Below, in pieces: positions 8,139 through 16,196 of a stretch of 64,000 nucleotides of DNA. The notes under the pieces are model-generated. The model ran no database searches and was not told the DNA's origin. It saw only the letters and a program-made list of their open reading frames with translations. How positions within the stretch are numbered: position 1 is the stretch's first letter; each line of letters starts with the position of its first letter. The translations under genes and the position numbers were made by a program. Source of the DNA: Pseudobdellovibrionaceae bacterium (GTDB lineage: Bacteria; Bdellovibrionota; Bdellovibrionia; Bdellovibrionales; Bdellovibrionaceae); assembly GCA_016785955.1 (NCBI GenBank), contig JAEUWH010000066.1:1-64000 (forward strand), read 5' to 3'.

Positions 8139-9494
8139 ATGTCCACCGCTTCTAAAGCTAAGTCTTCTCGTGACGTCGTGATTGTTGAAGGTTTCAGAAC
8201 TCCCTTTGTTAAATCGGGAGACAAATTCTCGCAGGTGCATCCTGCCGATCTAGGCAAAACCGCTTTGAAAGCGGTCCTGGCTAAAACAAATTTAAATACT
8301 GATGAAATTGATGAAGTGATTATCGGGAACACCGGGAATCCTCCGGACGCCGTGAATATTTCGCGTGTGGTGGCTCTGGGGGCGGGGGTTCCACAAAAGA
8401 CGTCGGCCTATACGGTTCATCGTAATTGCGCATCCGCACTGGAGAGTATCTCGCAGGGGTTTGAAAAAATCCGTGGTGGCACGATGGAGGTGATCATCGC
8501 GGGCGGTACCGAGAACATGACACAGATGCCGGTGTTGATGCCGCAAAAATTCCAAAAAATATTTATGGACCTACCACGTGCCAAGGGACCAGCGCAGGCG
8601 TTGCCGTTGTTGTGGAAATTGTTTAAGACGGACGTGAAACAAATCAAAGCGATGTTAACCGGTGATATGCGTAACGAATTGATGCCGACAGCAGCGGTCA
8701 TGCAAGGATTAACAGATCCTTTTGTAGGGATCAATATGGGGCAGACTGCGGAAATTCTAGCGAAGGAATGGGGGCTGTCGCGCCAAACACAAGATGAATT
8801 CGCCCTTCGCTCGCACAAGCTGGCGTCGGCGGCTAAGGAAAAGCTTCGTGAAGAAATCGCTCCGGTGGCCTTGGGGCCGGATTACAAAGAAACGATCATT
8901 GATGATATCGGACCACGGGAAAATCAAACGTATGAAGCGCTGGCCAAGTTAAAGCCCTTCTTTGATAAAGAAACGGGATCGATCACGGCAGGGAATTCGT
9001 GTCCTATCACGGATGGTGCGGCGATGATCTTGATGATGTCGCGAGAAAAAGCGGAAAGTTTGGGGTATAAACCTCTGGCAAGAATTCTGTCCTATGGTTT
9101 TGCTGGTCTTGAGCCCGAGCGCATGGGGCTGGGGCCCGTGTACTCGACGCCCTTGGCGTTGAAGCGTGCGGGTTTAAGTTTGAAGGATATGGGGCTAGTG
9201 GAATTAAACGAAGCGTTTGCGGCGCAGGTTTTGTCCTGCCAAAAGGCGTTGGATTCTGATGAGTTTGCAAAAAATAAATTGGGTTTGTCTGCAAAAGTAG
9301 GCGAGTTGCGTTCTGAAATTGTCAATGTCAATGGCGGCGCCATCGCGCTGGGGCACCCGGTGGGCGCAACGGGAACGCGCATCACTTTGACGTTGATGAA
9401 AGAAATGCGACGACGAAATACGCAGTTTGGCTTGGCCACTTTGTGTATTGGTGGCGGTCAAGGTGGATCTATCATTATCGAAAACGAAAACTAA
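8139..9494 (+). CDS. fadI: Acetyl-CoA C-acyltransferase (3-ketoacyl-CoA thiolase)
   Basis: 451 aa, the size of FadI-type thiolases. The acyl-accepting Cys lies in HRNCASALESIS (near residue 94), the catalytic His in NGGAIALGHPVGATGT and the second Cys in LCIGGGQGG, all in the expected order. GITDGAA-type and LGLGPVYSTP-type segments fit too. It cleaves 3-ketoacyl-CoA to acetyl-CoA and a shortened acyl-CoA. The fadJ-like gene follows within 30 nt, giving a complete beta-oxidation pair. FadI is preferred over FadA for length and partner; the choice is inference. Confidence 0.9.
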   Translation: MSTASKAKSSRDVVIVEGFRTPFVKSGDKFSQVHPADLGKTALKAVLAKTNLNTDEIDEVIIGNTGNPPDAVNISRVVALGAGVPQKTSAYTVHRNCASALESISQGFEKIRGGTMEVIIAGGTENMTQMPVLMPQKFQKIFMDLPRAKGPAQALPLLWKLFKTDVKQIKAMLTGDMRNELMPTAAVMQGLTDPFVGINMGQTAEILAKEWGLSRQTQDEFALRSHKLASAAKEKLREEIAPVALGPDYKETIIDDIGPRENQTYEALAKLKPFFDKETGSITAGNSCPITDGAAMILMMSREKAESLGYKPLARILSYGFAGLEPERMGLGPVYSTPLALKRAGLSLKDMGLVELNEAFAAQVLSCQKALDSDEFAKNKLGLSAKVGELRSEIVNVNGGAIALGHPVGATGTRITLTLMKEMRRRNTQFGLATLCIGGGQGGSIIIENEN

Positions 9495-9521
9495 TAACAA
9501 CTAATGAACCAGGACAAGGGA

Positions 9522-11678
9522 ATGAGCACTATGAAAAACAGTTTGAAACTGAAATACCAAAATGACATTGCAATTCTGGAATTAGATCTGCAAGGCGAGA
9601 AAGTGAATAAACTTTCGACTCCGGTCATGAATCATTTAAAAGACGTGATTGACGAGGTGGCACGCTCGAAAGCCAAGGTGTTTGTTATTCGCTCGTTAAA
9701 GCCGAAAATTTTTGTGGCTGGGGCGGACATTGAAGAAATTAAAAATTTAAAAACTAAGGATGAGTTTGAAAAAGCCGTCCGCGGTGGACAAGATATATTC
9801 AACAGGCTCGAGGATATGCCGCAGGTGACGATCGCCTCGATCAATGGGGCTTGCGCCGGTGGTGGATGTGAAATGATCTTGGCGTGTGATTATCGAATTG
9901 CTTCCGAGGACTCGTCCACGCGCATTGGATTGCCTGAAACTCAGCTGGGTATTATCCCGGGCTTTGGGGGCTGTGTTCGATTGCCACGTGTTGTGGGTTT
10001 GCAAGCAGCTTTGGATATCATTCTTGCGGGAAAATTATTGAATGCTAAAAAAGCCAAAAAAGCGGGCTTAGTTGACAAGCTGGTTCATCCTGGAATTTTG
10101 GAAGAAGAGACGATGAAGTGGGCCGCGCAACTGGCCCAAGAGGGCGGTAAACGTCGTAAACAGTTCAAGGCGCAAGGTTTGGTGAATACGATTTTGGAGG
10201 GTGGCTTGGGGCGCCGGGTGGTTTTTTCAAAAGCGAAAGAGGCCACGCTGAAAGCAACCAAAGGTCATTATCCCGCGCCGTTAGCGGCGTTGGATGTGAT
10301 CAAAGAGACCTATGGCATGAGCGATCGTCAAAAGGCATTGGACATCGAGCGGACGTATTTCTGCGAAATGGGAATCACGGATATTTCTAAAAATTTAATT
10401 CACGTGTTTTACCTGACGGAAATGGTGAAAAAACAAACAGGATTGCCGGCGGGCAGTGCGGCTAAGGCTAAAGATGTTAAGGCCGTGGGGGTGCTGGGAG
10501 CGGGAACCATGGGTGGTGGTGTGGCCTACATTGGTGCCGACAAGGGCATCCAGATGCGCATCAAGGATATTAACTATGAAGCTTTAGGAAAAGCCTATAA
10601 ACATGCCTCGGACCTATGGACTAAGCTGGTGAAAAAGCGAGTCATTGATAAATATCAAGCCAAGCAAAAAATGGATCTCGTGTCGGGTGGTATCGACTAT
10701 GCGGGATTTAAAACGTTGGATGTCGTTATCGAAGCGATCGTGGAAGATATGAACATTAAACGCAAGGTCATTGCTGAAACGGCGGGGCAAATGCGCGCGG
10801 ATGCGATCATTGTGACCAATACGTCGTCCTTGAGCGTGACCGAGATGGGGGAGGCGCATCCGAAGCCGGCTCAATTTGCGGGGATGCATTTTTTTAATCC
10901 CGTCGATAAAATGCCTTTGGTCGAAGTTATCCGAGGGCCTCAGTCCAGTGATGAAACGATTGCAACGATTTTTGAATTGTCCAAAAAAATGGGCAAGATG
11001 CCTGTCGTGGTCAAAGATGGACCCGGTTTTTTAGTGAATCGTCTTTTGATCCCTTATTTGAATGAAGCCACTTTTTTGTTTCAAGAGGGGATGGATATTA
11101 AAACGTTGGATGACTATTACGTAAAGAATTTTGGTATGCCGATGGGCCCCTTAGCCTTGATGGACGAGGTGGGGTTGGATGTCGGGATCAAGGTCGTCAA
11201 GATTTTCAACAAAGCGTTTGGTGCGCGTGTGCAGATACCCGAAGTGATGGAAAAAATTGGCAAGTCTGGTCGTTTGGGCAAAAAGAACGGTAAGGGTTTT
11301 TATAAATATTCGGACGAGGGCAAACGGCTTGAACCGGATGACACCATCTATGCCGAATTGGGTTTAAATGCACCGAAAAATCCCTACACCGAAAAGGAAT
11401 GTATTGAACGCGGGATTTTCTCGATGATCAACGAGTGTGCCTCGGCTCTGTATGATGATAAGATTGTGGAGACGCCGGACGAGGTGGACTTGGCAATGAT
11501 CATGGGCACGGGGTTTCCGCCCTTTCGAGGGGGCTTATGTCGTTACGCGGACAGTGTCGGCTCGCAAACGATTGCCACGGCACTGGAAGCATACTCGTTG
11601 CAACGAAGTACGCCCCGCTTAAAACCTATGGCGGCATTGAATGCCATGGCCAGGGATAATAAAAAATTCTATACATGA
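9522..11678 (+). CDS. fadJ: Fatty-acid oxidation alpha subunit: enoyl-CoA hydratase / 3-hydroxyacyl-CoA dehydrogenase
   Basis: About 718 aa from the chosen ATG, close to FadJ (714 aa). Residues about 10-200 are a crotonase domain (GACAGGGCEMILACDYRIAS; GLPETQLGIIPGFGG). Residues about 315-500 are the NAD-binding dehydrogenase domain (GVLGAGTMGGGVAYIG; AGMHFFNPVDKMPLVEVI), followed by the C-terminal dehydrogenase domains. AGGA (9511-9514) lies 7 nt before ATG 9522; ATG 9531 is also possible, and ATG 9504 has no ribosome site. Together with the upstream thiolase it converts enoyl-CoA through hydroxyacyl- and ketoacyl-CoA to acetyl-CoA in the cytoplasm. Confidence 0.93.
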   Translation: MSTMKNSLKLKYQNDIAILELDLQGEKVNKLSTPVMNHLKDVIDEVARSKAKVFVIRSLKPKIFVAGADIEEIKNLKTKDEFEKAVRGGQDIFNRLEDMPQVTIASINGACAGGGCEMILACDYRIASEDSSTRIGLPETQLGIIPGFGGCVRLPRVVGLQAALDIILAGKLLNAKKAKKAGLVDKLVHPGILEEETMKWAAQLAQEGGKRRKQFKAQGLVNTILEGGLGRRVVFSKAKEATLKATKGHYPAPLAALDVIKETYGMSDRQKALDIERTYFCEMGITDISKNLIHVFYLTEMVKKQTGLPAGSAAKAKDVKAVGVLGAGTMGGGVAYIGADKGIQMRIKDINYEALGKAYKHASDLWTKLVKKRVIDKYQAKQKMDLVSGGIDYAGFKTLDVVIEAIVEDMNIKRKVIAETAGQMRADAIIVTNTSSLSVTEMGEAHPKPAQFAGMHFFNPVDKMPLVEVIRGPQSSDETIATIFELSKKMGKMPVVVKDGPGFLVNRLLIPYLNEATFLFQEGMDIKTLDDYYVKNFGMPMGPLALMDEVGLDVGIKVVKIFNKAFGARVQIPEVMEKIGKSGRLGKKNGKGFYKYSDEGKRLEPDDTIYAELGLNAPKNPYTEKECIERGIFSMINECASALYDDKIVETPDEVDLAMIMGTGFPPFRGGLCRYADSVGSQTIATALEAYSLQRSTPRLKPMAALNAMARDNKKFYT

Positions 11679-11732
11679 GAGAGAGGCGCGACCGCAGGGT
11701 CAGCGCCGCATGCCGAGCAGCGATTGTGTTTT

Positions 11733-12320
11733 CTAGTGATGTTGTGAGCGCTGATTGGTGCAGGCATGTTGCACGCGCAGGAAATAAGGATGCATTTTCT
11801 TGTTGAAGAACTGCGCGCGAATAAGCCACGCCACTCCGAGTGCATCATTAACAGGTAAATCGCAGAATCCGCTGTGAATGTAACAGGAATAATGGGACTC
11901 CATTGCAAATGATTCTACGGTGGAGCAAGAAACTTGATCATGATTCTTGAGGGCGGCAATTAAACACGAGCGAATCTTGGATAAAATAACCTGCCCCTTT
12001 TTGGAAAAACGATGGGCATTGTCTAGAAAATGATGGCAATATTTGTAGCCAAATTGAGTCAGGTAATTGTCAGAGTCGCAATGGAGCGTGTCGCTGAGTG
12101 CGCAATAAGCGGCACACTCAGATGCTTCGTTTTTGCACGCAAAATCATGCGCGTATAACTGGTTTTGGTTTTTACCTTGAGCGTGTGCCAGAGTTCGAGC
12201 GGAAAATTGCGCCAGAGTTTGTGCCTGAATTTTTATACATATACACAAAGATAAAAATAAAGTGAATAAAGCCAAAATTTTCACGTTGTGGAATATAGCA
12301 GCTCGTGGAGATAAGCACAA
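11733..12320 (-). CDS. Exported disulfide-rich protein resembling stanniocalcin
   Basis: 195 aa with a signal peptide (hydrophobic KILALFTLFLSLCICIKIQA). The mature part has eleven Cys. From memory of human stanniocalcin-1, the Cys spacing agrees strikingly: C-x23-C (CHHFLDN to IRSC), CST followed by C 14 residues on, C-x6-C (CYIHSGFC), a helix of about 35 residues, then a last Cys, plus a CD[ST]D motif before the first of these. Stanniocalcins are secreted calcium/phosphate-regulating glycoproteins of animals; a bacterial role is unknown. A GTG at 12284 would give a shorter, tighter signal peptide. The gene is divergent from the S41 protease gene. The relationship is inference until a profile search is run. 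Confidence 0.7.
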   Translation of the reverse strand: MCLSPRAAIFHNVKILALFTLFLSLCICIKIQAQTLAQFSARTLAHAQGKNQNQLYAHDFACKNEASECAAYCALSDTLHCDSDNYLTQFGYKYCHHFLDNAHRFSKKGQVILSKIRSCLIAALKNHDQVSCSTVESFAMESHYSCYIHSGFCDLPVNDALGVAWLIRAQFFNKKMHPYFLRVQHACTNQRSQHH

Positions 12321-12599
12321 AGTCGATGTTGAAAATATAGATTTTTTACTAAGATGTCTTAAACGTATAGATTCTTATCTCAATAAAAAGAAGAAAGGGC
12401 GATTCTGTTGTCAACTAAGTAGACAGTTATCTTTAGAGAAATGTTGAATTTAAAGCTGTCTTTCTAAAACCGCATCTTAAACATCAAGATGGAAAATTTT
12501 GTTTTTTAATCTGCGGACGAGTATCAAACGAATGTCCATTATCAAAGGCAGCGATTGGTCGGGTGACTTGAATGTGGGGCAGGCTCTTTAGTTGCAGTT

Positions 12600-12667
12600 C
12601 AAATTTTTAGTGAAAATTTGGAGGATCACGTGATGTCTATTGTTTAAGACTCTTAGACCTGTCTAAG
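12600..12667. promoter_or_regulatory. Two dyad-symmetric sites in the divergent control region 12321-12723
   Basis: CAAATTTT (12600-12607) mirrors AAAATTTG (12613-12620), and CTTAGAC (12652-12658) mirrors GTCTAAG (12661-12667). Both sit upstream of the S41 protease gene in the 400-base gap that also serves the divergent stanniocalcin-like gene. They look like operators. Which promoter each serves is not clear, and nothing else was seen in the gap. Confidence 0.35.
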
Positions 12668-12723
12668 AATCAGACAGCTGTCAATCAATGTTCTTCTGTA
12701 TATTTTTGGCTTTAAGGAGACCT

Positions 12724-14592
12724 ATGCGCATTAAGTTTTTTATAGTCGCCGTTATTTTTACCAGTTCCGTATTCGCTAACAATGAGTGTATCTATTTTTA
12801 CGGACCTGACAAACCGGAATTAAGAATGATTCACTATGCCCTGCGGAACCATGCTTTAGTGTCATCATTAACCCCTGAATTAACAAGAAAATCTCTCAGA
12901 AAGTTTATTGAAATTTTAGACCCCTCACGTTTTCTATTTTTAGAAAATGAAATAAAACCGTTAATAGATGTTGCGCCGGACGTTTTGGCATCAATTCACA
13001 GGGATGTCGTCAGTAATCCCAAACCCCAGTTTCACAAAGACCTTCAAAATATAGCCATCAGCCGCTTAGACCAATTCATAGAGCTTTTAAGAAACGATAA
13101 AAATACAAGAGATCGCATCCGCGCAGAACTTTCAAAAATTCAGCAGACCAACTCTTTTTATAGAAAGCCGACCGGCTACCCAAAAAGTCAGCAAGACGCT
13201 TATGAAACTTTTGTTCGCTTCATGGCGCAAACGGCGTTCATATATATTAAGACTGCAGAGCAACAGAAAATACCCATGACCAACTTAGAAGCATTCGTTA
13301 TGGCCATTCGAAACTTCAAAGGTGAAATTCAGTCAGAACCCTATATATATGACGAATCTTTTTTACCGGCACTTGTAGCGAAGTCTTATATCATAAATTT
13401 GGATGCTCATAGTGACGTTTTACTTCCTAAAGAAGCTCGAAGTTTGACTCAAAGTTTGAGCGCAGAGTACTCGGGCATTGGTACGGATTTGGTTCCTGCC
13501 ATAAAAGGCGTGCTTATTCACAACGTATACAAAGACTCAGGTGCGGAACATGCGGGCCTGAAGCCCGGCGATATTATTACGCACGTAGAATTAACGTCCG
13601 AACTGAAAGACTCTTTAAATGTACTTTACCCTAAAAATAATCCCGGCTCTAGTTGGTTACTCGTTCGCAACCTAGATCTAAGTACCTTTACGCAAGAAAT
13701 CATTTTAGGAAGAGAAAATACGGTCGTTAAAATGAGAATTTTAAGAGACGGGAAACCCATCGAAGTTGAAGTCGAAAGACGTCTTATTTCCCAAGCGAAC
13801 ACGGGGTTGCATTTGGAAAATCACAACGTGCCAATTGGAAATGTAGCTTATTTAAAATTTGATAGCTTCTACGTGGGCTCGGCCGATCACGTGGCTCAAA
13901 AAGTTCGAAAGGCCAAAGAAAGTAATGCTCTTGGTTTTATCCTTGATCTCAGAGGCAATGGCGGTGGCAGTGTAAAAGATATGATTAAAATCCTAGGATT
14001 GTTTGTAAAAGCTGGCCCTGGGATAGTCATTAAAAAAAAGACGTCTGAAGCCGTCTTCCCTATAGCTGAGAATAATGTACCGGAATGGGACAAGCCACTA
14101 ATGGTATTGATAGATAACGCGTCGGCAAGCGCAAGTGAAGCCTTAAGCGGCGTTTTACAAGATTATGGCAGAGCCATAGTGGTCGGGGCTCACGTAAGCT
14201 CGTACGGAAAAGGTTCGACACAAATTATTAATCCTGTGGGAAATGCAACTCTTATTAGGTTAACGACAAATCTTTTTTCATCACCTGGTGGAGGTCACAA
14301 GCAGTTTGATGGAGTGATACCAGATATATTGATTGAAACTCCTATGAGCACCGGTTTTAAATTTGAAAGGGACACAGGAGATGCAATTCGGCCACAGGAT
14401 ATCTCGCCCGTTACCTTACCGGAAATTTATATTCCTAATAGGGCTGACGTGATTAAGTCTTTGAAGTCTTTTCAGAGAAAAAAAATTATCACCGAACATG
14501 AAATGAATGAAGCTAACACCAAGGATATTGATTTATTGAAAACAGAGGCTTTACAGATGATGTCCGATCTCATCGGGCTATTAGAAAAGTAA
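12724..14592 (+). CDS. Exported S41-family C-terminal processing protease (Prc/Ctp type)
   Basis: 622 aa from ATG 12724, chosen because AAGGAGA lies 3 nt upstream and a clean signal peptide (18 residues, ending VFA) follows. The mature N terminus carries NNECIYFY, the C-x-x-F-Y motif. A PDZ domain lies around residues 245-350 (GIGTDL, HAGLKPGDIITHVE). The S41 core has FILDLRGNGGGSVKDM, the serine motif NASASASEALSG near residue 466 and the lysine in YGKGSTQ near 495, forming the Ser-Lys dyad. Such proteases trim or degrade periplasmic proteins from their C termini. The metzincin-like gene follows 16 nt downstream, so they form an operon. Confidence 0.9.
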   Translation: MRIKFFIVAVIFTSSVFANNECIYFYGPDKPELRMIHYALRNHALVSSLTPELTRKSLRKFIEILDPSRFLFLENEIKPLIDVAPDVLASIHRDVVSNPKPQFHKDLQNIAISRLDQFIELLRNDKNTRDRIRAELSKIQQTNSFYRKPTGYPKSQQDAYETFVRFMAQTAFIYIKTAEQQKIPMTNLEAFVMAIRNFKGEIQSEPYIYDESFLPALVAKSYIINLDAHSDVLLPKEARSLTQSLSAEYSGIGTDLVPAIKGVLIHNVYKDSGAEHAGLKPGDIITHVELTSELKDSLNVLYPKNNPGSSWLLVRNLDLSTFTQEIILGRENTVVKMRILRDGKPIEVEVERRLISQANTGLHLENHNVPIGNVAYLKFDSFYVGSADHVAQKVRKAKESNALGFILDLRGNGGGSVKDMIKILGLFVKAGPGIVIKKKTSEAVFPIAENNVPEWDKPLMVLIDNASASASEALSGVLQDYGRAIVVGAHVSSYGKGSTQIINPVGNATLIRLTTNLFSSPGGGHKQFDGVIPDILIETPMSTGFKFERDTGDAIRPQDISPVTLPEIYIPNRADVIKSLKSFQRKKIITEHEMNEANTKDIDLLKTEALQMMSDLIGLLEK

Positions 14593-14608
14593 AAAGAGGT
14601 AGAATGCA

Positions 14609-15724
14609 ATGAATGAAGAAAAAACCTTTGTGTTAATGACATTTTTTTTACTATTAATTTTTCAACCTCTTTTTTGTTCGGCCGATTCAAATATGGATCC
14701 GTTCCTTATAGAGCAGAGCTACTTATTAGATGTATGGAAGCCGCCGCAGGATAACTTCGTTCCTTTAAAAATATTTGCTCATATGCGTTCTGGAAATCAA
14801 AAGTTAAATGACGATATTGAAGTCGGTTCCCTTGAATGGAAGGATGGGAAATGGCAACTTATCCTTAAAATTGGTGTTTGGGGGGTAAGCGCGTTTTCAC
14901 GGGTGAGGGCTGCCGAATGGATGTCTGCTCGAGACTGGCAAATACAGGAAAGAGAACCCAATATAATTAAGGAAAGCTATTTTAGAAATACCTTTGAAAA
15001 TTTGTCAGGAAATGATCTTAAAAAATTTCTTCCCAAGTCATTCGATGATATTCCAGAATTAGCGGAATTAATTCGCAAACAACTTACGCAAGTTGAAAGT
15101 ATGTTTAACACTAGTTTCATTAGAACCCAATTCCAAGTGCATTTTATTAACGAACGTGATCTTGTTGCTCAAGACTTATGGCTCAATCCCGAAAATATTA
15201 TCCCTAAAATCAGTGAAAGAATTTTCAGTGCCCAGCTAACCGCTAAAAATTTGTTTCTACCTTTGAATTATATGCCAATTCCAAACCCAGGTATAATCAC
15301 CCCTGGATCTGGGGATCCTTATACTTGGGCACAACTCATGGCGCACGAGATATTTCACTTAATAAGTCGCATTCATTTTAATGATGGTTTTATTTTTTCT
15401 AATTATCCAATAGAAGGAATTATGAATGGTGGTCAACAGCATAGGTATCTACGGGATGTGAGCGGCGGGGTGGCAACACTACTCGGCTTAGAGCTAAATA
15501 CTCTCATTGCGAGTCAAATAGATTTTAGAAATAGAACAATTCCGAACGCAACAACTGATATATATTCAATTGCTGAAAATTTTGGAAAGCCTAGCTACTT
15601 TACGGAAGCTATTTTAACCGATAACTTAAAGCACTATGTTGACGAGCCAGAAGAAATTCGGCAACAGGTTTATCGATACAAAAAAAGAAAACTGACTTCA
15701 TGTTTAAATTTTTATTCGAATTAG
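14609..15724 (+). CDS. Exported putative zinc metallopeptidase (metzincin-like) with a C-terminal CxxFY motif
   Basis: 371 aa. Signal peptide about residues 1-25 (ending LFCSA). HEIFHLISRIH at residues 246-256 fits the metzincin consensus HExxHxxGxxH with Ser in place of Gly, and a possible Met-turn (GIMNGG, Met 272) follows 16 residues later. The upstream half is of unknown fold. The last residues are SCLNFYSN, the motif seen at the N terminus of the protease encoded just upstream. It is the second gene of that operon. The peptidase call is inferred from motifs; substitution of the Gly is unusual but does not remove a zinc ligand. Confidence 0.7.
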   Translation: MNEEKTFVLMTFFLLLIFQPLFCSADSNMDPFLIEQSYLLDVWKPPQDNFVPLKIFAHMRSGNQKLNDDIEVGSLEWKDGKWQLILKIGVWGVSAFSRVRAAEWMSARDWQIQEREPNIIKESYFRNTFENLSGNDLKKFLPKSFDDIPELAELIRKQLTQVESMFNTSFIRTQFQVHFINERDLVAQDLWLNPENIIPKISERIFSAQLTAKNLFLPLNYMPIPNPGIITPGSGDPYTWAQLMAHEIFHLISRIHFNDGFIFSNYPIEGIMNGGQQHRYLRDVSGGVATLLGLELNTLIASQIDFRNRTIPNATTDIYSIAENFGKPSYFTEAILTDNLKHYVDEPEEIRQQVYRYKKRKLTSCLNFYSN

Positions 15725-15797
15725 AAAAATTAAACTCACAAAGCTCAGCTAGGCTGAGCAGGAGCGGACTTGATTTGTAGGGTTTTAGACGCGTATC

Positions 15798-16196
15798 TCA
15801 TAGATTAGTCTTAAATAAGTCGAATCGGCCACATTCTATTTTCTTTACCAATTCTTTATTTTGATTGGATGAATTATTAACGTTTAAAGACAAAGATTGC
15901 ATAAATACAATAGGTCTTTTTTGGTTTTGGATCGCTTTGGGGACATATATTTTGGTGAAAACTAGCTCATCGGTAAAAAGGAGGCGACGCCCAAAATTCC
16001 CACCTAGCAGAATTAGTTCATGCTCAAAACGGGTATCAGGATTGACTCGCAGAATGGTAAAGTTCTTAGTTTGCGTAAGCCTTCCAGAAATATTATAATA
16101 TCCGCAGTCGTACTGCCAAGGTAACAACTCAGCCCCGTTACCATTCGAAACAAAAAGTCCTAAAAGGAAAAATACAAATTTAGTTTTTTTGATCAA
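15798..16196 (-). CDS. Small exported beta-rich protein coupled to the legumain-like peptidase
   Basis: 132 aa from a TTG start at 16196, chosen because GAGGAG lies 7 nt upstream and a proper signal peptide (KKTKFVFFLLG to NGNGA) follows. The longer ATG frame from 16247 lacks both. The start lies inside the last codons of the upstream peptidase gene (17-nt overlap), so the two are translationally coupled. The mature protein contains DCGYYNISG and ends with KIECGRFDLF; the two Cys probably pair. Function unknown. Being co-translated with a peptidase, it might be its inhibitor or chaperone (inference). Confidence 0.6.
   Translation of the reverse strand: MIKKTKFVFFLLGLFVSNGNGAELLPWQYDCGYYNISGRLTQTKNFTILRVNPDTRFEHELILLGGNFGRRLLFTDELVFTKIYVPKAIQNQKRPIVFMQSLSLNVNNSSNQNKELVKKIECGRFDLFKTNL

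Noticed and set aside
12262-12447. 61-codon + strand frame upstream of the S41 protease
   Set aside because: Overlaps the start of the divergent stanniocalcin-like gene, has no ribosome site and its product has no recognisable feature.
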